Positions 9,436-22,939 of a stretch of 64,000 nt of DNA are shown one piece after another. Each line of letters opens with the position of its first letter. Positions within the stretch are counted from its first letter, which is position 1. The position numbers were made by a program, and so were the translations under genes. The stretch lies in the NCBI GenBank assembly GCA_947441065.1, contig CANESI010000008.1, positions 1 to 64,000 on the forward strand. The letters are read 5' to 3'. The DNA comes from Caulobacteraceae bacterium (GTDB lineage: Bacteria > Pseudomonadota > Alphaproteobacteria > Caulobacterales > Caulobacteraceae). The notes below the pieces were generated by a model. The model was not told the origin of the DNA and ran no database searches. It worked only from the letters and a program-made list of their open reading frames with translations.

Positions 9436-11088
9436 ATGGACCGTTACGACTACATCATCATCGGCGCAGGCTCGGCCGGTTGCGTGCTGGCCAATCGCCT
9501 GACGGCCGATGGCAAGACCACGGTTCTGCTGCTTGAGGCGGGCGGCAAGGACAATTCCATCCTGGTCAAGATGCCTGCCGGGGTCGGCGCGCTGATCAAG
9601 GACAAGAATGCCTATAATTGGGGTTTCTGGACCGAGAGCGAACCGCATCTCGAGGACCGCAAGCTCTGGTGGCCGCGCGGCAAGGGCTGGGGTGGGTCGT
9701 CTTCGATCAATGGCATGATCTATATTCGCGGCCATGCGCGGGACTATGACCAGTGGCGCCAGATGGGCCTGAGCGGCTGGTCCTATGCCGAGGTGCTGCC
9801 CTATTTCAAGCGCTCTGAGACGCTGGATACAGGCGGGGATGACTATCACGGAGGCGAGGGGCCTTTGTTCGTCTCCCACGCCTCAACGCCAAACCCGATC
9901 TTCTCGACCTTCATCAAGGCGGGTGAGCAGGCGGGATATAAGGTCACAGCTGATTTCAACGGCTATCAACAAGAGGGCTTTGGTCCCTACCAGTTGACCA
10001 TTAAGGACGGTGCGCGCTGGAGCGCGGCCAAGGGTTATCTGCATCCTATCAAAGATATACGCCCCAATCTTACGACACAGATTGATGCGCGAACGACCCG
10101 TATCCTGATCGAAGATGGCCGCGCCGTGGGTGTTGAATATGCCCAAGGCAAGAAGGCCAAGCGGACCAGCGTCTATGCCAAGTCTGAGGTTCTGCTCTGT
10201 GCCGGCGCCGTCCAGTCGCCCCAAATCCTGCAACTGTCTGGCATTGGGGATCCAGAGGCCTTGGCCAAGGTCGGCATGCCGGTCGTCCACGCTCTGCCGG
10301 GTGTCGGTAAAAATCTGCAAGATCACTTGGACGTTATTGTCTCGTGGGAATGCACCCAGCCGATCACGGCCTATGCCTACAATAAGGGGCTCAATAAGCT
10401 GGTCACCGGCATCAATTATCTGCTGCGCGGGCAGGGGCCGGGCCGTCAGAACTTCCTTGAGTCTGGGGCTTTCTTGAAGTCACGCCCGGACCTTGATCGC
10501 CCAGACCTGCAACTCCACTTCCTGATCGCCATCATGAAGGAGCACGGTAAGGTCATTATCGAGAAGAACGGTTTCTCGGCGCACATCTGCCAGCTTCGTC
10601 CCGAAAGCCGCGGTGAGGTGAAGCTAAAGTCTTTGGACCCGTTTGATGATCCCGCCATCTTGGCCAACTATCTGGCCACCGACGAAGACCGCCGGGCCTT
10701 GCGTGAAGGGGTGCGGATGATCCGGGCAGTGGTGGCCCAATCGGCCTTTGACGAGTTGCGCGGTACAGAGTTCCAGCCCGGCACCGACGTGCAAACCGAC
10801 GAGCAACTGGACGCTTGGATCCGGCAAACAGCCGAGACCATCTATCACCCCGTCGGCACCTGCCGAATGGGCCCCGCTGGCGACGAGTTGGCGGTCGTCG
10901 ATGAGACCCTCTGTGTCCATGGCCTGAAGGGTCTGCGCGTTGTCGACGCCTCAGTCATGCCGACCTTGGTGGGGGGCAATACCAATGCCCCGACCATCAT
11001 GATTGCCGAAAAGGCCGCCGACATGATCTTGGGCCGCGCACCGCTCGCTCCTGATGATGCGCCCGTCTATGAGGGGGCGGCGGCCTAA
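9436..11088 (+). CDS. GMC-family FAD oxidoreductase (choline/alcohol dehydrogenase type)
   Basis: A 550-residue flavoenzyme. The N-terminus carries the FAD Rossmann motif GAGSAGCVLANRLTADG, followed by the GMC signature region WPRGKGWGGSSSINGMIYIRG (about 78-98). CAGAVQSPQILQLSGIG near 255 is the second GMC signature. The C-terminal catalytic part has IYHPVGTCRMG (His near 474) and GGNTNAPTIMIAEKAADMI. The family oxidises choline, aromatic or aliphatic alcohols; BetA is one relative, but no betaine genes are nearby, so the substrate stays open. Confidence 0.88.
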   Translation: MDRYDYIIIGAGSAGCVLANRLTADGKTTVLLLEAGGKDNSILVKMPAGVGALIKDKNAYNWGFWTESEPHLEDRKLWWPRGKGWGGSSSINGMIYIRGHARDYDQWRQMGLSGWSYAEVLPYFKRSETLDTGGDDYHGGEGPLFVSHASTPNPIFSTFIKAGEQAGYKVTADFNGYQQEGFGPYQLTIKDGARWSAAKGYLHPIKDIRPNLTTQIDARTTRILIEDGRAVGVEYAQGKKAKRTSVYAKSEVLLCAGAVQSPQILQLSGIGDPEALAKVGMPVVHALPGVGKNLQDHLDVIVSWECTQPITAYAYNKGLNKLVTGINYLLRGQGPGRQNFLESGAFLKSRPDLDRPDLQLHFLIAIMKEHGKVIIEKNGFSAHICQLRPESRGEVKLKSLDPFDDPAILANYLATDEDRRALREGVRMIRAVVAQSAFDELRGTEFQPGTDVQTDEQLDAWIRQTAETIYHPVGTCRMGPAGDELAVVDETLCVHGLKGLRVVDASVMPTLVGGNTNAPTIMIAEKAADMILGRAPLAPDDAPVYEGAAA

Positions 11089-11091
11089 ACC

Positions 11092-11197
11092 AAGGCCCCC
11101 TTCGGCGCTGCGCGCCACTTCCCCCAAAGGGGGAAGATTTAGAGCTCCAAGATCTTCCCCCTCTGGGGGAAGTACCGGCGAAGCCGGGGTAGGGGGT
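11092..11197 (+). repeat. Repeat family A, copy 2
   Basis: Second copy of the about 105-base palindromic element, starting four bases after the GMC oxidoreductase stop. It has the same outer arms (AAGGCCCCCTTCGGCGC and GGGGTAGGGGG) and the two CTTCCCCC/GGGGGAAG hairpins. It sits between convergent genes, so it may act as a bidirectional transcription barrier, though no U-tract is obvious. Confidence 0.85.
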
Positions 11198-11215
11198 CTT
11201 GTTTGAAAAACAAGT

Positions 11216-11312
11216 AAGGCCCTCACTTAGGCCCTCTCCCATAGGGAGAGGGCTAAGAATGAACAGATAAGCCCTTTTCCCCCTTGAGGGGGAGAGGGTT
11301 GGGAGTGGGGGG
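11216..11312 (+). repeat. Repeat family B, copy 1 (CCCTCTCCC palindrome)
   Basis: A different element, starting AAGGCCCTCACTTAGGCC. It contains a small hairpin CCCTCTCCC-ATA-GGGAGAGGG and a mirror right arm GGGGGAGAGGGTTGGG. Two more copies lie at 11558 and 20840. Elements of this look are scattered in many proteobacterial genomes. Confidence 0.75.
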
Positions 11313-11391
11313 TATTCATCCACGGCCCTCTCCGCCGCGTTCGCTACAAGGGCGTAGGTCGGTGGTTCACTTGCGGCCTGAGTGAAAGGGT

Positions 11392-11427
11392 CTGGGTCCC
11401 CGCCTTCGCGGGGAAAGCGGGAGAAGG
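11392..11427 (+). repeat. Short hairpin repeat family C (CCCCGC-CTTC-GCGGGG)
   Basis: The segment CTGGGTCCCCGCCTTCGCGG followed by GGAAAGCGGGAGAAGG forms a six-pair stem CCCCGC/GCGGGG with a CTTC loop. It resembles the 'ccccgccttcgcgggg' intergenic repeats common in alphaproteobacteria. Only one copy is seen in this window. Confidence 0.55.
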
Positions 11428-11431
11428 AAAC

Positions 11432-11537
11432 AAGGCCCCCTTCGGCGCTGCGCGCCACTTCCCCCAAAGGGGGAAGATCATCGATCCGTAAATCTTCCCC
11501 CTCTGGGGGAAGTACCGGCGAAGCCGGGGTAGGGGGT
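11432..11537 (+). repeat. Repeat family A, copy 3
   Basis: Third copy of element A in the same 540-base gap between GMC oxidoreductase and gltD. It differs from copy 2 mainly in the spacer between the two hairpins (ATCATCGATCCGTAAAT versus TTTAGAGCTCCAAGAT), showing that stems are conserved and the centre is free. The gap 11089-11626 is filled by A-B-C-A-B elements and holds no gene. Confidence 0.85.
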
Positions 11538-11557
11538 TCGTTTTAAGGAAAACAGGT

Positions 11558-11600
11558 AAGGCCCTCGCCCCCTTGGGGGAGAGGGTTGGGTGAGGGGGGC
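11558..11600 (+). repeat. Repeat family B, copy 2 (short form)
   Basis: A 43-base version of element B: AAGGCCCTCGCCCCCTTGGG, then GGAGAGGGTTGGGTGAGGGG. The inner hairpin found in the other two copies is missing, leaving one stem. It ends about 27 bases from the gltD stop. Confidence 0.7.
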
Positions 11601-11626
11601 ATCCACCGTCCTCACCGCCCAAACCT

Positions 11627-13075
11627 CTACCGAATGACGGCGTTCGCACTCAGATAGGCATCTACCGCTTGGGCGCATTCGCGGCCTTCGCGGATGGCCC
11701 AGACGACCAAAGACTGACCCCGACGCATGTCACCGCAGGCAAAGATGCGCTCTTGCGAGGTGCGGTGGTCCTTGATCTCAGCCTTCACGGCCCCGCGCGG
11801 GCCGATCTCGACGCCAGACTGTTCCAATAGGCCTTCGGTGCGAGGACCGAGGAAGCCCATGGCCAGAAGGACCATATCGGCCTTGATCTGGAAGGTGCTG
11901 CCAGCAACCTCTTGCATCGACATCTTGCCATCGGCACCCGCCGCCCATTCAGCGCGGACGCACTCAATGGCTTCGACCTTGCCGTTAGAGCCGATGACGC
12001 GCTTGGTCAGGACCGAGAAGTCGCGCTCGCAGCCCTCTTCTTGCGACGAGGAGGTGCGCATCTTCAGTGGCCAGTCGGGCCAGGTCATGGCCTTGTTCTC
12101 GCGCGCAGGCGGCTGAGGCATGACTTCAAGCTGGGTTACAGCCACAGCGCCCTGACGGTTAGACGTGCCGATACAGTCCGATCCGGTATCGCCGCCGCCA
12201 ATGACGACAATGTGCTTGCCCTTGGCCGACAAGGTGCCTGTGGGCGCGGCAATGGTCTCGTCATCGCCGGCCACGCGGCGGTTCTGTTGGCCGAGGAAGT
12301 CCATGGCGAAATGAACGCCTTCAAGCTCACGGCCCGGAACCTCAAGGTCGCGGGGCCACTCGGCACCGCCGGCCAGAACCAGCAGATCATAATCGTCGAG
12401 CAGCCGCTGAACGGAGATGTCGACACCGACCTCGATACCGGTACGGAAGATCACGCCTTCGCCCTGCATCTGCGTGACGCGGCGGTCGATCAGGTGCTTT
12501 TCCATCTTAAAGTCAGGAATGCCGTAACGTAGCAACCCGCCGACCCGGTCGTTCTTTTCGAACACGGTTGGGTTATGGCCCATGCGTGCGAGTTCTTGGG
12601 CGCAGGCCAGGCCCGCAGGACCTGAACCAACCACGGCAACGCGCTTGCCGGTGCCGCGCTCCGACAGTTGCGGCTTGATCCATCCCTCGTCCCATCCGCG
12701 GTCAACGATCGCGCATTCGATGGTCTTGATGGTGACCGGCGTGTCCTGAATGTTCAGGGTGCAGGCGGCCTCGCAGGGCGCTGGGCAGACCCGTCCGGTG
12801 AACTCTGGGAAATTGTTGGTAGAGTGCAAGGCCTCAAGTGCCTTGGCCCAATCGTCCCGATAGACCAGATCGTTCCAGTCCGGGATCAGGTTATTGACCG
12901 GGCAACCGGTGTGACAGAAGGGAATGCCGCAATCCATACACCGCGAGGCCTGCTGACCAATTTCGGTCGGGGCCAGGGGCTGCACAAATTCTTGCCACGT
13001 CTTCAAACGCTCTTGCGGCGCGACATAGGAGCGGTCGCGGCGGCTGATCTCTAGAAACCCTGTGGGCTTACCCAT
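11627..13075 (-). CDS. gltD: Glutamate synthase (NADPH) small subunit
   Basis: A 482-residue protein. The N-terminal iron-sulfur region shows [17 protein letters not shown] (about 46-62) and [11 protein letters not shown] (about 97-107), which bind [4Fe-4S] clusters. The FAD fold starts at [20 protein letters not shown] (about 147) and the NADPH fold at [20 protein letters not shown] (about 290). It passes electrons from NADPH to the large subunit in the GS-GOGAT route of ammonia assimilation. It lies 26 bases after gltB and is surely cotranscribed with it. Confidence 0.96.
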   Translation of the reverse strand: MGKPTGFLEISRRDRSYVAPQERLKTWQEFVQPLAPTEIGQQASRCMDCGIPFCHTGCPVNNLIPDWNDLVYRDDWAKALEALHSTNNFPEFTGRVCPAPCEAACTLNIQDTPVTIKTIECAIVDRGWDEGWIKPQLSERGTGKRVAVVGSGPAGLACAQELARMGHNPTVFEKNDRVGGLLRYGIPDFKMEKHLIDRRVTQMQGEGVIFRTGIEVGVDISVQRLLDDYDLLVLAGGAEWPRDLEVPGRELEGVHFAMDFLGQQNRRVAGDDETIAAPTGTLSAKGKHIVVIGGGDTGSDCIGTSNRQGAVAVTQLEVMPQPPARENKAMTWPDWPLKMRTSSSQEEGCERDFSVLTKRVIGSNGKVEAIECVRAEWAAGADGKMSMQEVAGSTFQIKADMVLLAMGFLGPRTEGLLEQSGVEIGPRGAVKAEIKDHRTSQERIFACGDMRRGQSLVVWAIREGRECAQAVDAYLSANAVIR

Positions 13076-13101
13076 GATCTTATCTCTCTCGAACGAACGG
13101 A

Positions 13102-17700
<4,599 letters not shown>

Positions 17701-17843
17701 CGCGGAACCCTCAAATATCTATCTCCCCAAGCGCGGGCGCGCGGGGCGGAGTGTTTTTGCCGAAAACTTCACCCATGTCGATCCTTTGGCGATGGATCGA
17801 TGAGATTGATTGCTTAATTGGAATAAAAAGACCTTTTGTCCAT

Positions 17844-17858
17844 AGGCGTTAAACGCCT
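17844..17858. promoter_or_regulatory. Perfect 15-base palindrome in the gltB / aminotransferase divergent gap
   Basis: AGGCGTTAAACGCCT is a perfect inverted repeat (7 + 1 + 7), sitting about 145 bases upstream of both start codons in the 301-base gap 17701-18001. The surroundings are AT-richer than the genes (TTAATTGGAATAAAAAGACC lies just upstream). It could be an operator for a dimeric regulator of either gene; no known box is recognised. Nothing else identifiable was seen in the gap. Confidence 0.3.
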
Positions 17859-18001
17859 TTGTATCGGCACGGTATAGAGCTACGGCGTCGTGGATATCGA
17901 TCGTCTTACGATTGGTTACATGGTTTGTCTGGCCATCTGCCCCCGAATTGACCTATCGCCGGAATGATCAAACCGTCCTTATGCCAATCAGCAGGACCCG
18001 C

Positions 18002-19162
18002 ATGACCATAGCCTTCATCGACCTCGCCGCCCAACAGAGCCGGATCAAGCCCGCGCTAGACGCCGCCATTGCGCGGGTCTTGGCGCACGGGGCCTATGTG
18101 ATGGGCCCAGAGGTTGGTGCCCTTGAGCGCGCCTTGGCCGAATTTTCGGGTGCCAAGTTTGGCGTGTCTTGCGCCAATGGCACAGACGCTATCGCCCTGC
18201 CGCTGATGGCGTGGGACATCGGGGCTGGAGACGCGGTCTTCTGTCCGAGCTTTACCTTTGCCGCAACCGCAGAAGTCGTGCCCTGGACCTTGGCTGAGCC
18301 AGTCTTTGTCGACATCTTGCCCGACACCTACAATCTCGATCCGCAAAAGCTCGAAGCCGCCATTGTCGCGGTCAAGGCCGAGGGGCGCCTGACGCCTAAG
18401 GCTGTGATCGCCGTCGATCTCTTCGGCCAGCCCGCCGACTATCCTGCTATTTCGGCCATCTGTCAGCGCCATGGCTTAAAGCTCATCGCCGATAGTGCCC
18501 AAGGCTTTGGCTGCACGCTGAACGGCCAGCATCCTGGGCATTGGGCTGATGTGACCACCACCAGCTTCTTCCCCGCCAAGCCTTTGGGCTGTTACGGAGA
18601 CGGCGGCGCGGTCTTGACCGATGATGCAGACTTGGCCGAGCGGATGGACAGTCTGCGCGTCCATGGCAAGGCGGTGAAGAGCGATATTGCCGGGCGCACT
18701 TTCGATCATGACCCGAAATATCTGAATATGCGCATTGGCATGAACAGCCGTCTGGACACGATCCAGGCTGCGATCCTGATCGAGAAGCTGAGCCTGTTCG
18801 CCGAAGAAATCGTTCTACGCAATCAGGTTGCGGACCGTTATGCCGCTGGTTTTGCCGGAAGCGCCGCAAAGGCCCCCACCGTCATCGAAGGCGGCGTCTC
18901 GACCTGGGCGCAATATACGATTGAGCATCCGGACCGTGACGGTCTGGCTGCCCATCTAAAGAGCCAATCGATCCCGACGGCGGTCTATTATCCCGTGCCC
19001 ATGCACATGCAGTCGGCCTACAGCCATTACCCCCAAGGGGCAGGCGGTTTGCCGGTGACGGAGGCCAAGGCCGGCAAGGTTATCAGCCTTCCCATGCACC
19101 CCTATCTGGACGCCGCGACCCAAGACCAGATCATTGAGGCGGTGCGAGGCTTTAACGGCTAG
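18002..19162 (+). CDS. DegT/DnrJ/EryC1 sugar aminotransferase, WbpE-like
   Basis: A 386-residue PLP enzyme starting at ATG 18002, with AGGA eight bases upstream. It closely follows the WbpE pattern: IDLAAQQSRIKPALD, SCANGTDA, DILPDTYNLDPQKLEAAI, TSFFPAKPLGCYGDGGAV (PLP Lys in PAKP), GMNSRLDTIQAAIL and SLPMHPYLD. WbpE aminates UDP-GlcNAc(3-keto)A to the 3-amino sugar used in O-antigens. The other genes of that pathway are not next to it, so the exact nucleotide sugar is inferred. Confidence 0.8.
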   Translation: MTIAFIDLAAQQSRIKPALDAAIARVLAHGAYVMGPEVGALERALAEFSGAKFGVSCANGTDAIALPLMAWDIGAGDAVFCPSFTFAATAEVVPWTLAEPVFVDILPDTYNLDPQKLEAAIVAVKAEGRLTPKAVIAVDLFGQPADYPAISAICQRHGLKLIADSAQGFGCTLNGQHPGHWADVTTTSFFPAKPLGCYGDGGAVLTDDADLAERMDSLRVHGKAVKSDIAGRTFDHDPKYLNMRIGMNSRLDTIQAAILIEKLSLFAEEIVLRNQVADRYAAGFAGSAAKAPTVIEGGVSTWAQYTIEHPDRDGLAAHLKSQSIPTAVYYPVPMHMQSAYSHYPQGAGGLPVTEAKAGKVISLPMHPYLDAATQDQIIEAVRGFNG

Positions 19163-19433
19163 GGCCCTGCATTCTGCTGCATCGCAGCAAAGCCTTGACT
19201 TTCAAGGCGAACTGACCGACAAGCCGTTCGCAGGTCTGTGATGGCCTGATATACGGTGCTCCAGCCGCGTGAGGGGACGGTCCTTTGTCCCAGCCTGTCG
19301 AGCGCCTGCGAATTTTCGCATAGATCGCCCAGGCCACGCGGGGCGCTTTCATAGATAAGCCTCGCGGCATCGCGCGGTCGGTCCGAGAGTCTCGGCCCCG
19401 CGCGACGATCGCTGTTTGAAAGAGAAGTCCTCC

Positions 19434-20831
19434 GTGACTCAATTTGCCGATCTACGTCTGAACCCGCTGCTGCTTAAGGCGCTGGCGGCTGAAGGCTATG
19501 AGACCCCTACACCCATCCAAGCCCAAGCTATTCCGCCCGTTCTCGAAGGCCGCGACCTGTTGGGCATCGCCCAGACCGGCACGGGTAAGACTGCAGCCTT
19601 CGCCCTGCCGATCCTGCATCGCCTCGCCGCCGACAAGAAGGCCGCGCCGCGCCGCGGTTGCCGCTGTCTGGTCCTGTCGCCCACCCGCGAGCTGGCCACC
19701 CAGATCGCCGAGAGCTTCCGCTCCTATGGCCGCCATATGGGCATGAGCGTTGCCGTGATCTTCGGCGGTGCCAAATATGGCCCGCAGATCAAGGCCCTGA
19801 CCACGGGTATCGACATTCTGGTGGCGACACCGGGCCGTCTGATGGATCACATGGCCGAGCGCACGGCGGATCTGTCGGCCTGCGAAATCCTCGTGCTCGA
19901 CGAAGCTGACCAGATGCTCGACCTCGGCTTTGTGGTGCCGATCCGCAAGATCGTCGCGACCATGAGCAAGAAGCGGCAAAACCTGTTCTTCTCGGCCACC
20001 ATGCCGACCGAAATCAGCCGCTTGGCCGGTGAGATGCTGGTGGATCCGGTCAAGGTCGCCGTCACCCCCGGCGCGACCACGGTTGAGCGGATTGACCAAA
20101 AGCTGATCTTCATTGAGGCGCCGCGCAAGCGGGCCCTGCTGGCCGATCTATTCTCCGACCCTGCCTTCTCGCGCACCATCGTCTTTACCCGCACCAAGCG
20201 CGGCGCAGATCGTGTGGCGCAATATATGGAAGCGGTCGGCGTCACGGCGGCTGCCATCCACGGCGACAAGAGCCAAGGCCAGCGTGAACGCGCTCTGGCG
20301 GCCTTTAAGGCTGGCAAGGTCCGCGCCTTGATTGCGACTGATATCGCGGCGCGCGGGATCGATATTGATGCCGTCTCGCATGTGATCAATTACGAACTGC
20401 CGCAGGTCCCGGAGGCCTATGTGCACCGTATTGGACGCACCGCCCGCGCTGGTGCCGATGGTTCGGCCATCAGCTTCTGCGCCGATGATGAACGCGGCCT
20501 GCTGCGCGATATTCAACGCACAACCCGCCAGACCATTCCTGCGATTGATCGTCGGGGCGATAAGGTCTTGGGTGAAATCGCTGCCCGCACCGTTTCCCTT
20601 CCGGTCCCTGAGCAGAGCTTGGCGCAGCCCAAGTCCCGCGAAGGCCGTGATGGTGGTCGTCCTCAGCGTCGCGGCGGCCCAGGTGGCGGCGGCGGTAATG
20701 GCGGCGGTGGTCGCGGTCGCGCCGGCGGCGGCGGCGGCGGCGGTCAACGCCAAGGCCAAGGTGGCCAACGTCAAGGCGCAGCCAAGCCTGCAGCGGCCTC
20801 GTCCGCACAGCGCTGGAGCCCTGTGGATTAA
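19434..20831 (+). CDS. rhlE: DEAD-box RNA helicase, RhlE-like
   Basis: A 465-residue helicase read from GTG 19434, after AAGAGAAG. All core motifs are present in order: Q motif (GYETPTPIQAQAIP), Walker A AQTGTGKT, PTRELATQI, TPGRL, DEAD, SAT, TDIAARGIDI and HRIGRTARAG. The C-terminal 60 residues are Gly/Arg/Gln-rich (RGG-like), encoded by a GGC-rich low-complexity stretch around 20680-20790, and should bind RNA. Such helicases help ribosome assembly and mRNA decay, often in the cold. The 271-base gap before it holds no gene I can support. Confidence 0.88.
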   Translation: MTQFADLRLNPLLLKALAAEGYETPTPIQAQAIPPVLEGRDLLGIAQTGTGKTAAFALPILHRLAADKKAAPRRGCRCLVLSPTRELATQIAESFRSYGRHMGMSVAVIFGGAKYGPQIKALTTGIDILVATPGRLMDHMAERTADLSACEILVLDEADQMLDLGFVVPIRKIVATMSKKRQNLFFSATMPTEISRLAGEMLVDPVKVAVTPGATTVERIDQKLIFIEAPRKRALLADLFSDPAFSRTIVFTRTKRGADRVAQYMEAVGVTAAAIHGDKSQGQRERALAAFKAGKVRALIATDIAARGIDIDAVSHVINYELPQVPEAYVHRIGRTARAGADGSAISFCADDERGLLRDIQRTTRQTIPAIDRRGDKVLGEIAARTVSLPVPEQSLAQPKSREGRDGGRPQRRGGPGGGGGNGGGGRGRAGGGGGGGQRQGQGGQRQGAAKPAAASSAQRWSPVD

Positions 20832-20839
20832 AGAAAAAC

Positions 20840-20928
20840 AAGGCCCTCACCCAACCCTCTCCCACAGGGAGAGGGCTTATCGGCTCTAGCCCTCGCCCCC
20901 TTGGGTGAGAGGGTTGGGTGAGGGGGGC
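20840..20928 (+). repeat. Repeat family B, copy 3
   Basis: Element B again: AAGGCCCTCACCCAACCCTC then CCACAGGGAGAGGGC, a short spacer and the mirror arm ending GAGAGGGTTGGGTGAGGGGG. It starts nine bases after the helicase stop, between convergent genes. Confidence 0.75.
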
Positions 20929-20939
20929 TTTTTGCAAAC

Positions 20940-21009
20940 AAGGCCCCCTTCGGCCCTTCGGGCCACTTTCCCCAGAGGGGGAAGTACCGGCGAAGCCGGG
21001 GTAGGGGGC
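20940..21009 (+). repeat. Repeat family A, copy 4 (shortened)
   Basis: A 70-base form of element A with the same outer arms (AAGGCCCCCTTCGGCCC and GGGGTAGGGGG) but only one CTTTCCCC/GGGGGAAG hairpin; the central spacer and second hairpin present in copies 1, 2, 3 and 5 are missing. It looks like an internal deletion between the repeated stems. It abuts the end of the DUF429-like gene. Confidence 0.8.
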
Positions 21010-21015
21010 TTCTTC

Positions 21016-21936
21016 CTAAGACCCGAGAATCCAGCCCTCTTCGGTTTGAGCAATGGCGAGGCTGGCCTCATCCACGCCCTTGGGCGCGGCGAAGAGTTCG
21101 CCAAATTTTCCGGCCTCATCCAGCTTTGCAAACTGTTCGGCGAGAGCACGAAGCTGGGCGATGGCCTTGGCCTCACCCGGCGCGGGATTGGCCTTGGCGG
21201 CCATAGGATCAACCTCTGCGACGACCAGATCAACGCCATCCAGTTCTGCCGGGGTTAGCGTTTGCCAGCCGGTTTCCATCGGCCAGATCTTCATGGCGTC
21301 AGCCTTGGCGGCCTTCAGGCGGCTCACCGCAGGGATGCCCAGGATGGTCTGCCCCCCGATTGAGCCCGCATAATAGAGTTTCCAGATCGAGCGCCCCGTC
21401 TTTGCGGCGATGTCTGTGAGACGCATCTCTGGCAGGTCGCCCTCGCCATGGTCGCGGGTCTTTTTGGGCTGCAGGGTCGTGAGCGTATCGCGCGGTGCAC
21501 AGCCCCAGAAGGGGAACGGCCCGTCGGTGACCCGGCGGTTGATCTCAGCGGCCACACCAAAGCGGTTATTGGTATTGTCCACCTTGTCCTTGACCATCTT
21601 GTCGAGCCAATTCCACACAGCGCGCCAGCGTGGCTCTGTGGTTAGCTTGAGGGCCGGTGCCAATCCCGTCGGGAAGCCGAGCGGGAAGTCAAAGCCGATA
21701 AAGGCCTTTTCGTTACGCTTCTTTAGATCCTCAAGGATCAGACCTAGCCGCTTTTCAGCCTCGGCCCGGGTTGTCGTGGTGAAAGAGTCAAAGGCCAGCC
21801 GAAAGCGAACATCGCGCTTGAGAACGCCAATCGACACACAGTCGGTCCCAGTCGCGGCCTTCGAGGCGGCGCTCCAGTCAACAATCACATAGGCACTAAA
21901 AAGCCGGGACACCGATAACTCCCAAAAGGTCGGCAA
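21016..21936 (-). CDS. Conserved hypothetical protein, DUF429-like (predicted RNase H-like fold)
   Basis: A 306-residue soluble protein. YVIVDWSAASKAATG near the N-terminus and FIGFDFPLGFPTG near residue 85 are the two acidic motifs seen in DUF429-like proteins, which are predicted to have an RNase H-like fold. The C-terminal part (VDLVVAEVDPMAAKA, about 235-250, and the Asp/Glu-rich end) would complete such a site. No substrate is known. It is monocistronic, convergent to the helicase gene. The family call is from motif memory and should be treated as tentative. Confidence 0.5.
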   Translation of the reverse strand: MPTFWELSVSRLFSAYVIVDWSAASKAATGTDCVSIGVLKRDVRFRLAFDSFTTTTRAEAEKRLGLILEDLKKRNEKAFIGFDFPLGFPTGLAPALKLTTEPRWRAVWNWLDKMVKDKVDNTNNRFGVAAEINRRVTDGPFPFWGCAPRDTLTTLQPKKTRDHGEGDLPEMRLTDIAAKTGRSIWKLYYAGSIGGQTILGIPAVSRLKAAKADAMKIWPMETGWQTLTPAELDGVDLVVAEVDPMAAKANPAPGEAKAIAQLRALAEQFAKLDEAGKFGELFAAPKGVDEASLAIAQTEEGWILGS

Positions 21937-22056
21937 GAATGGACAGGCGGGGCTTTAGCCGATCCACGGGATGAAAGGAAATGTTCGTCTTTGCTAAAGC
22001 CCGCCCTTTTTCATATGGCCGAGGCTAAGGCTTTCGAATGGGCCTGTTTTCGGGCC

Positions 22057-22833
22057 CTAGATGCTCTCCAAAGGTCGCGATGCAGGCTCGCGGTCACGCG
22101 AGGACATCAGGACCCATCCGTTGGGGCGCAGGATTTCAAGCGGGTTAAAGCGGGCCTTGTAGGCCATCTTGTCGCTACCCTTCACCCAATAGCCCAGATA
22201 GACCTTTGGAATGTCTCGGCTGAGGGCTTGATTGACGTGATCGAGGATGATCAGGGAGCCGAGACTCCGCTTTACCGCCTCCGGATTATAGAAGCTGTAA
22301 ACCAAAGATAGCCCGTCAGACAGTTGATCCACGAGCGCGCAGGCGATTAACGCGCCAACCCCGTGGCCTTCAGGCGCAAGTCGATATTCAACCATATGCG
22401 TGCGCACGCTGGTATCTTCGACCATGGCGACGAAGTCTGGCCAGGTCATGTCGGCCATGCCGCCTTCGGAATGGCGATGGGATAGATACCGCCTTAGGAG
22501 CTCAAACTGCTCCATGGTCGCTTCAGCCCTGACCTGATGGCGAACCAGATCTTGGTTACGGTCCAAAACACGCCGCTCAGAGCGAGAAAACACATAATCT
22601 GCAACCGGAATGCGTGCGGAGACGCAGCCGTCGCAACCGTCACAGGCCGGGCGATAGGCGATATTTTGTGACCGACGAAAGCCGATCTGGGTGAGGGTGT
22701 CATTGACGGTTGGTCCGTCAGCCATAGGCAGGTGCGCGAACACCTTTCTTTCAACCTTTTCAGGCAGATAGGGACAGGGTGCTGGTGCGGTCAAAAAGAA
22801 CCGTAGCTGGCGAGAGGCAAAATGGTGCGTCAC
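22057..22833 (-). CDS. bpt: Aspartate/glutamate leucyltransferase (N-end rule)
   Basis: A 258-residue protein taken from GTG 22833 (VTHHFASRQLRFFLTAPAPC), which matches the usual family start; the open frame goes 12 codons further. Motifs: CPYLPEKVERKVF near 22, RRSQNIAYRPACDGCDGCVSAR near 55, DGLSLVYSFYNPE and YLGYWVKGSDKMAYKARFNP at the C-terminus. Bpt moves leucine from Leu-tRNA to proteins with N-terminal Asp or Glu, marking them for ClpS/ClpAP. The call over Ate1 is based on size and bacterial-type sequence. Confidence 0.88.
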   Translation of the reverse strand: MTHHFASRQLRFFLTAPAPCPYLPEKVERKVFAHLPMADGPTVNDTLTQIGFRRSQNIAYRPACDGCDGCVSARIPVADYVFSRSERRVLDRNQDLVRHQVRAEATMEQFELLRRYLSHRHSEGGMADMTWPDFVAMVEDTSVRTHMVEYRLAPEGHGVGALIACALVDQLSDGLSLVYSFYNPEAVKRSLGSLIILDHVNQALSRDIPKVYLGYWVKGSDKMAYKARFNPLEILRPNGWVLMSSRDREPASRPLESI

Positions 22834-22939
22834 TGAATGATGGTGTCCTTGGCCCAACCCGAGCAGCAAGTCCCATTAGGCCAAATCCTGAACCACTACG
22901 CAACCAAAAGGCTTTAAGGGGCGTGCAAATATTGGGGCG

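Noticed and set aside
19163-19433. Possible small RNA or cold-responsive leader before the helicase
   Set aside because: The gap has some GC-rich pairing potential but no clear promoter, terminator or conserved motif that I could support.
20148-20774. 208-codon frame opposite the RNA helicase
   Set aside because: Ala/Thr-rich shadow of the Gly-rich tail and helicase core; no support as a gene.
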